64,000 bases of DNA. Origin: Petunia secreta. Lineage: Eukaryota > Streptophyta > Magnoliopsida > Solanales > Solanaceae. Numbering within the stretch: the first letter of the stretch is position 1; each line of letters starts with the position of its first letter. Position numbers and translations under genes: made by a program. This document shows positions 51,401 through 57,747 of the stretch, one piece after another. The DNA is taken from positions 13,623,001 to 13,687,000 of the forward strand of contig JARKIP010000033.1 of assembly GCA_029990175.1 (NCBI GenBank). Reading direction: 5' to 3'. Below the pieces are notes generated by a model. The model did not search any database, was not told the origin of the DNA, and saw only the letters and a list, made by a program, of their open reading frames with translations.

Positions 51401-51923
51401 CTCGACTCAAGAATTGTGATCTAAAATAAGTCATAATAATTTCTGTACTTGGAAATTATCTCATCAAGGGAAGGCAATTTAAAGTTGAATCGTAATTAAT
51501 AGAAGTGTGTCATTCTGACTAAAAACAAAAAACTGTACTCCCTCAGTCGCATTTTGTTTGTCGTACTTTCCTTATTAATATGTCCTATAAAGGCTGACAT
51601 ATGTCTAAAACAATTTTAACTCCGACCTTGTTATATTATTCAGTTACATCAATACAAATATCTATAACTTATTTTAATGGACAAGTTTCAAAAATCTTAA
51701 ATATGGAAAAAGAGACATACAAGAAAGTAATATCCTTGAGAGCAGCCATTGAAGATTCTCGTACAATAGGTGAATCATCCGCTAATGAAGATACCAGAAC
51801 TTGAACTGCCTCTATTAAAAAAAAAACAATTTGTATAAAGCCAATATAAAATGAAATTTGGGAATTGGGAAAAAGGGGTTTACCGGCGGCAGGAATGGAG
51901 TTGCCGGAGCTAGAAGAAGCCAT
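6191..51923 (-). CDS. SGR6: SHOOT GRAVITROPISM 6-like HEAT-repeat protein, 51 exons, 1729 aa
   Basis: The gene runs right to left from ATG at 51921-51923 to TGA at 6191-6193. I traced 51 exons; each intron starts GT and ends AG, phases agree at every junction, and the exon lengths total 5190 bases (1730 codons with stop). Exon coordinates are in the five block entries. The product matches plant SGR6, a large HEAT-repeat protein of the MROH1/Maestro family that in Arabidopsis is needed for shoot gravitropism and endomembrane/vacuole behaviour in endodermal cells. HEAT-like helical repeats run throughout; there is no signal peptide or membrane span. Recognisable segments are ADDSPIVRESSM (residues about 23-34), SHCYLVGPSGELF, YVSDTEDLKQDPSYQESWDD (about 616-635), a cysteine cluster (967-996) and a C-terminal HEAT block (about 1385-1600). 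Length is close to the Arabidopsis protein. The introns are loaded with transposons; the coding sequence is intact. Confidence 0.95.
6942..7090. mobile_element. 149-bp Mutator-type MITE with 9-bp target duplication
   Basis: The element begins CAGGGGCAGAGCTAG and ends CTGGCTCCTCCTTT, imperfect inverted ends. It is flanked by identical 9-mers GTATTCAAT (6933-6941 and 7091-7099). A 9-bp duplication is the mark of Mutator-like transposition. It lies in intron 49 of SGR6 and has no coding capacity. Confidence 0.75.
9523..9650. repeat. SGR6: 64-bp tandem duplication beside SGR6 exon 46
   Basis: Copies at about 9523-9586 and 9587-9650 share TATGTCCAT.TCAACATGCT and the following AT-rich stretch. 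In gene orientation the pair lies 27 bases upstream of the exon 46 acceptor (9497), in the region where the branch point would be expected. Confidence 0.7.
12394..12669. mobile_element. Stowaway-type MITE, 276 bp
   Basis: Ends are ACTCCCTCCGTCCTAATTTA...GTGG and CCACATAAAATGGGACGGGG..., mutually inverted with minor mismatches. Internal AAAAAGAATGTCACACTTCC is typical of the family in plants. It sits in intron 41 of SGR6. Confidence 0.8.
13086..13197 (+). mobile_element. TS-type SINE, 5'-truncated
   Basis: The sequence runs from GCCGAGGGTCTATCGGAAAC through GGTAAGGTCTGCGTACACCT to GGGATTACACTGGGTATGTT and ends in TTG repeats. This is the 3' part of the TS SINE, a tRNA-derived family first described in tobacco whose 3' end is a run of TTG. 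It is in intron 41 of SGR6. Confidence 0.75.
13266..13485 (+). mobile_element. L1-type LINE 3' end, severely 5'-truncated
   Basis: It begins at the extreme C-terminus of ORF2 (VEDVGSLLDVIENL in + frame) and continues through a 3' UTR to an A-rich tail (AAAAACAAAACAAAAAAG). It is the same family as the LINE at 16408-18183, whose tail it matches in opposite orientation. The T tract at about 13352-13373 is expanded relative to that copy. It is in intron 41 of SGR6. Confidence 0.7.
13486..13800. repeat. Degraded dispersed repeat
   Basis: The stretch contains TCTGATACCATAATAAGAAC and ACTCAACCTAAAAAGCTAGC, phrases that recur widely in plant genomic DNA near retroelement ends. No open frame or clean termini are visible. 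It may be part of an LTR; class not assigned. Confidence 0.3.
16387..18204 (-). mobile_element. 5'-truncated L1-type LINE in SGR6 intron 37
   Basis: The insertion proper is 16408-18183, between two perfect 21-bp target duplications (16387-16407 and 18184-18204). The left edge is a T tract, the poly(A) of a - strand element. Coding remains are the late part of the reverse transcriptase ORF2 (KYLGLPLGA, SLGGRVTLVNSVVDALPT) and the C-terminal zinc-knuckle region (CYLCGKANETNSHLFLHC). The catalytic ADD region is missing. An internal 173-bp tandem duplication breaks the frame. It lies in the same orientation as SGR6. Confidence 0.9.
17470..17815. repeat. 173-bp tandem duplication inside the LINE
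   Basis: Copies at 17470-17642 and 17643-17815 are nearly identical. Since 173 is not a multiple of three, the LINE frame shifts between copies, which explains two overlapping open frames with the same segment GYHLVKWKTLTCDKKEGGLG. Confidence 0.85.
18587..22746 (-). CDS. SGR6: SGR6 exons 28-37 (residues 824-1230)
   Basis: Exons: 22601-22746, 22390-22470, 22212-22312, 19978-20216, 19796-19905, 19546-19674, 19271-19345, 19062-19195, 18886-18958, 18587-18718. Landmarks are FPLKRRDQLLDYILTLMG, SLALSACTTLVSVEPKLTTE, ATIGFFGLPNEPADVIDPLI, the 239-base exon 31 with RKRGCLAAHELLLKF and the cysteine cluster, LPSRDALRLGERTMMYLPRC, SLPRPVNSSFSSDIELSY, DASIDPSEVFNRVVSSVCIL, TALHGCSGAICDKIKQSAEG and KDISRLRGGWPIQDAF. 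The acceptor of exon 37 is GAGAAG followed by ATATGT, a weak pyrimidine context, but phase and homology support it. Confidence 0.92.
21321..21593. mobile_element. MITE with GTTTGGCCAT ends
   Basis: The left end is GCGTTTGGCCAT and the right end is ATGGCCAAACGGG, inverted. The body is rich in runs such as TTTTGGTTTTTCAAAAACTG. It shares body and ends with the element at 39926-40215. It is in intron 30 of SGR6 (20217-22211). No target duplication is clear, so the superfamily is open. Confidence 0.6.
23476..23736 (-). mobile_element. LINE 3' tail fragment
   Basis: GATAAAGTAATAATTTTATT and the following words match the 3' end of the LINE at 27281 (GATAAAGTAAATAATCTTAT). Homology continues through CATAACCCACATAA near 23710, which matches the LINE at 27530. 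An A tract of 22 at about 23540-23561 has expanded within it. It is the first element inside SGR6 intron 27. Confidence 0.6.
23737..23889. repeat. Three tandem 51-bp units at a LINE/Copia junction
   Basis: Units start at about 23737, 23788 and 23839 and contain AACTTCCATGCCCTCTAGCT and CTAACCATGTTCTAA. On the - strand they read as a 17-residue repeat rich in Gly (TWLGGGARGHGSF). The array joins the LINE tail to the start of the Copia remnant, with the junction close to 23880. Confidence 0.85.
23880..26920 (+). mobile_element. Dead Ty1/Copia retroelement, pol plus 3' LTR
   Basis: Antisense to SGR6 in intron 27. Order: pre-integrase (FQDLQTGKRIGSGRLHDGLY at about 23915), integrase (FIDCCT, RTDNGIEY, VVERKN: the D-D-E set, 24280-24540), reverse transcriptase (FKARLVAKGFTQTYGVDYQE, 25464 on), RNase H (SAEAEHRAM..., 26440-26710), then a purine tract and an LTR starting TGTTGATAG at 26760. 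Gag, protease and the 5' LTR are absent. There are several stops and frameshifts (stops near 24937, 25321, 25727 and 26350). The catalytic YVDD box has lost its DD by deletion (reads IVYVVMTGDD near 25852). Inactive. Confidence 0.9.
26760..26920 (+). mobile_element. Copia 3' LTR remnant
   Basis: It begins TGTTGATAGTTAATTATAG after the purine tract GACAGGGAG. TATAAAT at 26846-26852 is the likely LTR promoter TATA. The right end cannot be fixed, since Gypsy-derived sequence starts by about 26925. Confidence 0.6.
26925..27195 (-). mobile_element. Ty3/Gypsy integrase-region fragment
   Basis: The - strand reads TDWARLLDIAQFSYNLQRSE followed by TPFQLARG, the C-terminal integrase region typical of plant Gypsy elements, and further on AAKRMKKFADRKQR. 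It is fused in frame at its upstream side to a LINE reverse transcriptase fragment (VLDETMSSLQSAFVEG). Confidence 0.75.
27272..29970. mobile_element. MITE split by a LINE (27272-27280 and 29755-29970)
   Basis: Ends are GAGCCTTTTGGATTGGCTT (split across the LINE) and AAGCCAATCCAAACACCCTC, imperfectly inverted. The whole unit sits precisely in the older LINE, with CTT on both sides as a possible 3-bp target duplication. Without the LINE it would be about 225 bp. Confidence 0.6.
27281..29741 (-). mobile_element. 5'-truncated L1-type LINE with reverse transcriptase
   Basis: Poly(A) is the T tract at 27277-27290. A 13-bp repeat TCTTGAGCCTTTT flanks it (27268-27280 and 29742-29754). ORF2 begins within reverse transcriptase at MNEWLEREIGEEEVWEAV (29740), has GDKAPGPDDFTLAFFQ, YRPISLVG, then RQGDPLSP and the catalytic FADDT (28924-28938), LGLPLGA and the late domain, in a 450-residue open frame from 29136 down to 27784. 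A 29-bp tandem duplication near 29434-29491 breaks the frame upstream of it. It is in the same orientation as SGR6. Relatively young but unable to move alone. Confidence 0.88.
31091..31437 (+). mobile_element. 321-bp LINE 3' end with 13-bp target duplication
   Basis: The insert is 31104-31424, with AAAAAGGTTTCAT on each side (31091-31103 and 31425-31437). It codes the end of ORF2 (PLAIMWILWKEMNIRAFEGI) and a 3' UTR ending in an A run. It lies in opposite orientation to SGR6, near the acceptor-distal end of intron 27. Confidence 0.8.
31933..37820 (-). CDS. SGR6: SGR6 exons 21-27 (residues 591-824)
   Basis: Exons: 37761-37820, 37497-37586, 36991-37112, 34592-34721, 34390-34469, 32221-32356, 31933-32014. 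They encode VLCYLAPLFPKNINLFWQDE, then IPKMKAYVSDTEDL..., FLAESLDVIQDVDWVISLGN, CLGILLQKVHERAYV, a stretch ending [48 protein letters not shown] and GTNMLSRLLHVRHPTAKQAV. This is the most conserved central part of the family. Exon 27 ends in phase 1 and joins exon 28 across the 9.2-kb intron. Confidence 0.93.
32736..33463. mobile_element. 712-bp hAT-like element with CCGAACCGAA subterminal arrays
   Basis: Element 32744-33455, with perfect 11-bp ends TAGGGGTGGGC and GCCCACCCCTA and a perfect 8-bp target duplication TCTACTAG (32736-32743, 33456-33463). The 8-bp duplication and end sequence fit the hAT superfamily. The first ~160 and last ~170 bases are dense in TTCGGTTCGG-type words and their complement, the kind of subterminal repeats that hAT transposases bind. 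The middle holds tandem copies of a CTATGACTAACTAGCTATG-like word and a long A tract. No transposase. It is in intron 25 of SGR6. Confidence 0.85.
34910..35385. mobile_element. AT-rich MITE-like repeat with repeated CCCGCAT words
   Basis: Left side has TTTATACAATGTTTGGTTGC twice (about 34904 and 34961); right end reads CACACCAAACGACCCC, inverse to the left GTTTGGT. Between about 35230 and 35350 words such as CTAATACCCGCAT recur in tandem-like fashion. It is in intron 23 of SGR6 (34722-36990). Superfamily not assigned. Confidence 0.45.
38263..38308. repeat. ~23-bp tandem duplication
   Basis: AAAGAAAGAATTTCCGAGAGG occurs twice in direct succession in intron 20 of SGR6 (37821-39622). The rest of that 1.8-kb intron shows nothing recognisable. 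Confidence 0.75.
39623..43262 (-). CDS. SGR6: SGR6 exons 12-20 (residues 311-590)
   Basis: Exons: 43173-43262, 41767-41844, 41436-41503, 41266-41365, 40998-41171, 40528-40617, 40366-40431, 39797-39895, 39623-39697. They encode DLTAILSTLLPVVC, TYNEVQHCFLTVGLVYPEDL, KCKLKEEPLAVGAL, LSEAWHGKRPLLIE, LIVVMASHCYLVGPSGELF, TELRAICEKGLLL, HVLWPFLLKMIIPRVYTGAV, VCKCIAELCRRRSS and ELFARLIVLLHNPLAREHL. These follow the known order of plant SGR6. Exon 16 (174 bases) is the longest here. Exon 12 lies only ~65 bases from a LINE tail, so that insertion came close to the splice donor. Confidence 0.93.
39926..40215. mobile_element. MITE of the same family as 21321-21593
   Basis: Left end GCCGTTGTCCATGG, right end CTAAGGCCAAACGGC, inverted. 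The body shares CAAAAACAGTTTTTGGAAAA and AAAAAGTGCTTTTGACCAC with the other copy, in opposite orientation. It is in intron 18 of SGR6, only 30 bases from exon 19. Confidence 0.6.
42912..43107 (-). mobile_element. LINE 3' end fragment next to SGR6 exon 12
   Basis: On the - strand it reads SLDDVDSLLDIIKSL then stop, equivalent to VEDVGSLLDVIENL of the LINE at 16408, followed by a 3' UTR with TGTAGCACAGCCTTTGTGCT. The internal T tract (A run at 42968-42985 on +) is expanded. It lies ~65 bases from exon 12 in intron 12. Confidence 0.6.
45357..51923 (-). CDS. SGR6: SGR6 exons 1-11 (residues 1-310)
   Basis: Exons: 51884-51923, 51721-51811, 50991-51045, 50766-50897, 49530-49601, 47577-47667, 47390-47485, 46751-46829, 46596-46659, 45668-45771, 45357-45462. 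The start codon opens MASSSSGNSIPAAEAVQVLV, the conserved N-terminus of the family, so the start is secure. Exon 3 gives NPLLVLDCC, exon 5 ELNADWQRAAAG, exon 6 MMEEIFLHLSG, exon 7 LQFTPHLKGVL, exon 9 MSFLNSAFELLLRVWA, exon 10 VRLSSVEALGQMVG and exon 11 SLHNLLNASLL. All are HEAT-type helices. Exon 8 shows a Cys/Trp-rich stretch (FKCWCQSCWQC) that looks lineage-specific. Confidence 0.93.
48709..48939 (-). mobile_element. SINE with 12-bp target duplication
   Basis: Insert 48721-48927, flanked by ACCCTTTCATAT (48709-48720, 48928-48939). The - strand ends ...AGGGTAGCGGCTGCAGGTTC, CCTTGTCATT and an A run, a 3' end common in Solanaceae SINEs. About 207 bp; no coding. It is in intron 5 of SGR6. Confidence 0.75.
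49795..50054 (+). mobile_element. LTR-like fragment
   Basis: TGTTAGAAACG opens a stretch with TAGTCCCACATTGGAAAATA, a TATAAATA box (49881-49888) and an A run near 50043. This layout is typical of small Copia LTRs, but no CA end or target duplication was fixed. Confidence 0.35.
51207..51540. mobile_element. Stowaway-type MITE remnant holding a TS SINE
   Basis: CTCCCTCCATCCCAATTTAC opens a MITE at 51207. At about 51291-51408 it is interrupted by a - strand TS-type SINE (complement of GTGTTATCCGACAAGTGGGG, TTG-rich end at left). TTTGTGATCTGAAA and ATTGTGATCTAAAA flank the SINE as a near-perfect target duplication. A second MITE left end (ACTCCCTCAGTCGCATTTTG) starts near 51538. It lies in intron 2 of SGR6. 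Confidence 0.65.
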
Positions 51924-52099
51924 GATTGAGATCGCAGGGAAATGACAACGAAGCAATTGAGATTTGTAAAGAATTGACTGACAGGTGTTATGTAATGTTT
52001 AATTTTGTTGAAAGTTGGCGTGTTGAGTCAGAGATGTCCACTTTTGCAACTCAACTTAGACGATATATGTTTGATTCTACTACTGTATAAGTGACGTTA

Positions 52100-53312
52100 T
52101 AAATGTTAGGCGGAATAGCCTAAATGACACTTGAACTTGTCCCGTTTTGTCATGCCGACACACATACTTTTCTCTTTTCCACTTAAACACCTCAACTCAA
52201 CTATTTTATGACTAGTAAGCACTGCTGACCGTTGACTGGCTTATGTGGCAATTTTTTAAATGATGTGGCTAAAATGTTTGTCCTTCACACATATAATGGC
52301 GCGTGAATGTGCTGATTTACAATTAAAATATTATTAAATAGTTAAATAGAAATACAAAATAAATATAAACATTATTTTTAAAAAAGAAAAAGATAAAGAA
52401 AGCGAAAATCAGTTCCTCCCCACCCCCTCCCACTTTCTATTTTGTTCCCGTCGGTCCCCTTTCTCTCCCAATTTTCATTTTCTCCTTATCCTCCATAGCT
52501 TCTTGATCTCTCCATAGCTTTTCCTTCATTAATCTAGCTTGTAATTGTTATCAAAAGGAAGAACGCCTCAAGAAATTGCTTCTTTTTTCATTACCTCCAT
52601 TGATAATTCTTATTTGATTTGGTTTTTATGATTCCAAAAAAAGTGTTGAAGAAATGAGCTTTAAATAACTCGAATTTTGAATAACCAAAATGAAATTTGT
52701 AATTTCGAGATAAGCTAGATTTCAATTGCAGCAACGGCGATGGGTGGATGGAGTTCGCCGCGTTGAAATTTTTCGCCACGTTAGAGAATTTTTTTTGGAA
52801 AAAAAATGCATTAAACTCCCTGCTAATTGAGTAAACATATATCTTATATTAAAGATTAAATCCACAATTTTTATTGTAGTTGCCCAAATGTCTACTATAA
52901 TTTTGAGGATTTGGATTTATTATGACAGTGGTTTGGCAGCGCTTCCAGTGAGATGATGGAAAGTGGGTTTATTGAGTTATAATGGTAGGAAATGAAGGTT
53001 AAAGGTGAACAGGAAAGGGGGTGGGGGGTGGGGGGAGGGCAGAGAAGGGTATAACTTTTTACTATAATTTTTTCTAGCAAAATAAAAATATAAGTAAAAT
53101 AATTATATTAGTGATGTGTCTTGAATCTTTTAATGTGGATACTGACGTGGCTGATATACAGGGTGCTTGAACAACACGCAGGGATAGAGTTGTCTAAAAC
53201 TTATGTTTTAGTCGAGTTGAGGTGTTAAAATGGAAAAAGAAAAAGTATGCGTGTCGGCATGACAAATCAGGACAAGTTGAAGTGTCATTTAGGCTATTCT
53301 GCCTAAATGTTA
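52100..53312. mobile_element. 1195-bp Mutator-like element with ~95-bp TIRs
   Basis: Element 52109-53303, flanked by perfect 9-mers TAAATGTTA (52100-52108, 53304-53312). The left end GGCGGAATAGCCTAAATGAC and about 75 further bases are inverted at the right with roughly ten mismatches. Long TIRs plus a 9-bp duplication are diagnostic of Mutator-like elements. The inside (52205-53207) has no transposase; a GC-richer stretch near 52730-52775 could be captured host DNA. It lies 186 bp upstream of the SGR6 ATG, between two divergent genes. Confidence 0.88.
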
Positions 53313-55703
53313 CTACTACTATTATTGTGTCAACGGCAATGAATTTGAAGATATGCTTTATTGACCATCCAATTCAATTATGGGATTTTTACCTACATGC
53401 CCATCATTTATAAAATATTATATATTTTTGCCCATTTTAAATTTGATTTCACTCCATACCCATACAGTCAACTTTATTAACACTCCATGCCCATTCGATC
53501 AATGTTATTTACACTTCATGCCCATTTCCCCCAATTACTGAATAATCAATAAACCCTATTCTATTATTTTTTACTCATACCCCTTAAATCTCTTCACAGC
53601 CGCCTGAAACTTTAGCTACCACCACCTTCCACCGTTAAACGTCGTCCCTCCCCTGCTGAACACTGTCGACCGCCACCTTCTCCACCTAAATTATACCTTC
53701 CAAGAATGGTCTTGTCATCCTCTTCTCCGATATGACATTATTTTTCCCAAAGAATTACTGGTTTAGTGTAGATCGAGGTTTAAAAGGGCAGCCAAACCCT
53801 AACTCCAGCGATCCTTAAGTTTTTCGGCTAAAGTTTACAACAACGGCCTCGCGTCGCTCTCCTCGATGCGTTTCTCAAGGTAATTCCTCTCAAATACCCT
53901 TTATTTTTCTGTTTCCAATCAAAGTGCCTCGTTCTTTTTCCCATTTTTATTTTCATCTTTCTGATTCCACCACTGCTATGATGGTGTTCCTGTTGTCGTC
54001 CATGTTGCTGAAGATCATGTGCGGCAAGGCATGTACAGCTACCCTATGAGTTCTTAGTATGTTGATAGCGGATGAGTTCAATTGATAGTAGTGTTGCATT
54101 ACCAAATTGCTGCAACTGAATAGCTTAATTGAATGAAATTAGTTGATAATATGTCAAATATTAATAAGAACTTTGATGCTTGGTTTTCCTCATATAATAC
54201 TCTTATCCAGATATAATTTTAAGTTCACTGTTTTTTGAACTGAGAAATGAGGGTTGCGTTTGGTAGAAATGAAATCAAAAGGAACTTGAAACCGTTAAAA
54301 GCTTCTGAAGGAACATATCGTCAGGAAGATTATGAACATTACAAATAGGGGAAGGTAGAATAGCAATAATAGCTTCATTTGAATTGTAAGGGTAAGCTTT
54401 AAACACATTTGAACATAGTTAGTTAAAATATTATTATCCAAATAAGTATGACTTAAAAGATTAGAAATTGAAGTCCAAGAATGATGTAGCAGATCAGAGC
54501 AAAGTACCAATTGAACATATTATATCATTTACTACAGCGTTTATTACGTACAAAATTCAATAGAAGCAGTGTTGTTTATTGAATTACTAATAGAGGTTAT
54601 GCCTTTATATGCAATAAGATGAGTTGTTTCTCCATTTTTTTAAAAGCGAGATTAGTTTTACCTATAGAAGAGTACTTTGTTGACTAATGAGTAAGTAGTA
54701 TCTACTAAGAGACTTCTTCATTTTGCTCTTCATGTAATGTCTTGTTGACTAATGAGTAAGTAGTATCTACTAAGAGACTTCTTCATTTTTCTCTTCATGT
54801 AATGTCTAATAGATCATACAGTGTTATTTGGCTGAAAAGTCACCCCCTTCGAAATAATTATGTAACAACTTTTCTTTCATTCTGATTTTTTTAAGTCAAA
54901 GATATTTCTACTTGTTAAGGTTTTCATTCAAATAAGGTACATTAATATTTGATATCCATGACTCCTTGGTTTTTTTTTTTTTTTTTTGGCTTATTCTATG
55001 TTAGTTAGCAAGTTTTCAGAATATGAAATACATTCATCTTATTTTTGAGAGGTCTGGAATTATCTCTACTTTATCAACCTGTATAATGTTTACTACTTTC
55101 TTGAACTACGAATTGAAAATAGTAAAAATTTTTGTCATCTCAGCTATGTTACCTACTTTCCTAAACTAAAACGTGAAAATAGAAGAGAAACTACATTGCA
55201 ATTTATATTATTTTATTTTGGGATATCTATGAACCTGGTTTTAATTGTTAACTTCTCATTTAGTATAGAAACACACCAGACATATAAAGTTGCTGAAGTC
55301 ATCAATGCAATGTTCTATTTCTTGGCATTCACCTATTTTATCAAGTGATGGGAATAAAAGTGAATAGAGCAATGTGGTAACAAGTAGAATTTTTAACTTT
55401 TTAAGTTATATTTCGTGGAATTTAGAATTACTATTGTCTAAGGCCTACTCTGCATGATAAAGAAAATGTTAACACATGACGAAGAGACTTTGCTTTAGTG
55501 GTTGAGCACCTCTATTGGCAAATTATTTTTTGTATTTTTGAATCAACCGGTAAGTGGGAACACTATTGATCCTTCTGGGGGAGGAATGTGTTAACTATAA
55601 GCTTAGAGCTATCATAATGCTTATGTCTAGCCGAGTGACAAACATGGCTGTCAAATCGTTATCTTGCCATGTATTAGTATTTTATTAGTTTGACATATCG
55701 CAG
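53313..55703 (+). other. Spacer and probable 5' region of the unrecognised gene
   Basis: No complete gene is visible. Bases 53430-53530 repeat the word CTCCATGCCCAT or CTTCATGCCCAT. Bases 53766-53880 look like a leader and short first exon (AAACCCTAACTCCAGCGATC, then ATGCGTTTCTCAAG before GTAATT), but I could not join it to the exon at 55704. Confidence 0.3.
54677..54806. repeat. 65-bp tandem duplication
   Basis: Copies at 54677-54741 and 54742-54806 share TTGTTGACTAATGAGTAAGT through CTCTTCATGTAATGTC with one difference. It is in the probable intron or 5' region of the gene ending at 57747. Confidence 0.85.
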
Positions 55704-57747
55704 GGGAATGTAGATGATGATGGTGAAGATTTTTTGAGTGGTCAATTCAAAACCACAAGCATTACCGAAGTGTCTCTGACGAAAGAGACTTTCATCAATG
55801 AAAACCAACAAGGAAAATGTGGTAGCTCCACAGAATTAGAGGTTTGTTTGATGGCTACTAGTTTCTCTGTGCTATTTATAATGTTGTTAGTATTTAATGA
55901 GATTATGCTTAGTGTTAGCTTTGTATTTTGTCGTTAACACAATTCTCCAAGTGAAGCCGCTACTAATAAAAGCTTGGGATATCTTAACAAAGGTGTTCCT
56001 AGAACCAAAGAGAAGAAAAGAGGGGTCCTTTGATGGTCTGACGAGTTTTTATATTGCATTTAGCCGACCCCAACTTTTTTGGGCTTGAGGCTTAGTTGTC
56101 GTTGTTTGAGATCTCCTGCTTGCAAGAGTGGGTGATGGGTTTGCATGTATGTCAATACTTTATCTTTAGCATAACTTCACTTGACGCAAGTGCTAAGAAG
56201 TTGTGAAGATATGAACAGTAGGATTATCTAAACACCAAAAGGGAATTGGAAGAGTTGCAGGGACTTCCTAGTGAAGTTTCCAGCCCTGTATCTCTTCATC
56301 TGATTTTTGTTTCCCATGGATATCTATAAATTACTTCCATGCTATGATGATTAAGGAGCTGGCATTTCACACCAGTTGATTCACTTGTATTTGTTTCTAG
56401 GAAAAATCTGTGAGCAAAGCTAGTGCTGATAGACTCTTGGAAGCTGTCAGCTTTACTACTCCTGAAACACTTAAAGGGACTGCAGAGGGTGCATCCAAAT
56501 ACGTGATGAGGCTGTGTATTTTACTTCTTCATAGAACATGAATAAAGCAGCTTGTATTTTCCAAGAAGCTTTTAAATGAGTTTGATGTATAGATGATTTT
56601 GCTCTTAAAATGGAAGGGACAGAACAATATGTTCAAAGTTGATTGAGAATTACCCTGAATCAACTGCTTTGTGGTTCGATGGTGGTGTTGAGTTTGATTG
56701 GTGAAACCTAATTTAAATAGGAAACAAAAGGATTGGTTTAACGAGCTCTGGAGAGGGGATTGTAATAGAAATCATTGGGCTTGTTAATCTGGTCTATTTA
56801 GTTATAGGATGTCCAGCTCTGCAAATAAAGAGGGTAAGATTTTTTAGAAAGGTGACCTAGGGGTATTCTTGTGAGGAAGAGGGTTCATTCTTGGACTTGG
56901 ATAGGCCTATGAATTCCACATTGCCAAGGCAGAAATACTAATTAGTCCTATTCACATATTCTTGTTTTTACATTGATTGCACCCACTTGCTCCTTTATCC
57001 ATAAAGTCATCCTAAACTTTTAAAACAATCAAATGTATCTGTAAGAAACAAACATATTTCATAAATCAATTACCCCGTCTGGCCCATTCTATGCAAATGA
57101 GTTTCAGAAATTACATTAACCGTATCGCGTTCGAAAAGAATGAAAGCAACAAAAGTGGAAATCACAAGTTTTACTTGGTATATTTTGCATAGTTCACATA
57201 TCAAGACTTGTTTACATGGGAATATATGTACTACTCCCAAATTTCCGTTAAGAAAACATTTATCTGGTGGGAGTTCTTGCTTTTGGTTCCTGCTACATCT
57301 ATCTTGATCTAGCATAGTCTCTTTTCTCTCTTGGACTTTTAACGTATTATATCGCTTATAAGTGTTCACACTCAATCATGTTTGTATGTAATCCAGGAAC
57401 CTCCAAAAGAGTGTCTAGTTATAGCAAATGAAGAAAAAGGTTTTGTGAAGGATGATGATGTTCATAAAAACTTAGATGTAAATCATGAATTTAAAATCAT
57501 TTCACAATTCTTCAAGAGCAATGAGATAGATGGAAGTGAACATGTTGATGCTAATAAACTCGGTGAAAGAAGCTTTGGCAGTCAAGAAATTATATAGCAG
57601 CAGAGGCTAATCGCTGATGTTAGTCCTTCTGAAGATAGCAGTAGCATAGTTATTAAAAAGAAATATTTTTTTCATTTGGATATGGAAACAGATCTAGAAT
57701 GCAGTTCTACTAATTCATTAAGTGGAAAAGAAATAAGTTTTTATTGA
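55704..57747 (+). pseudogene. Unrecognised gene, three exons of its 3' part, with in-frame TAG
   Basis: Exons 55704-55841 (46 codons), 56401-56502 (34) and 57397-57597 (66 plus TAG). All junctions are GT-AG and phase 0, which is unlikely by chance. The protein is acidic and polar: GNVDDDGEDFLSG, then VSKASADRLLEAVSFTTPET, then EPPKECLVIANEEKGF. The frame stays open past the TAG for 49 codons (QQRLIADVSPSEDSSSIVIK...) to TGA at 57745-57747. Either the TAG is a premature stop or the gene ends there. No family is recognised. The 5' exons are not found; a leader-like stretch with a possible ATG at 53866 and donor at 53880 could be the start. Divergent from SGR6. Confidence 0.45.
56060..56112 (+). 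mobile_element. SINE 3'-end fragment
   Basis: TAGCCGACCCCAACTTTTTT followed by GGGCTTGAGGCTTAGTTGTC and GTTG units matches a widespread Solanaceae SINE 3' end. The 5' limit is unclear. It is in the intron between 55841 and 56401. Confidence 0.4.
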
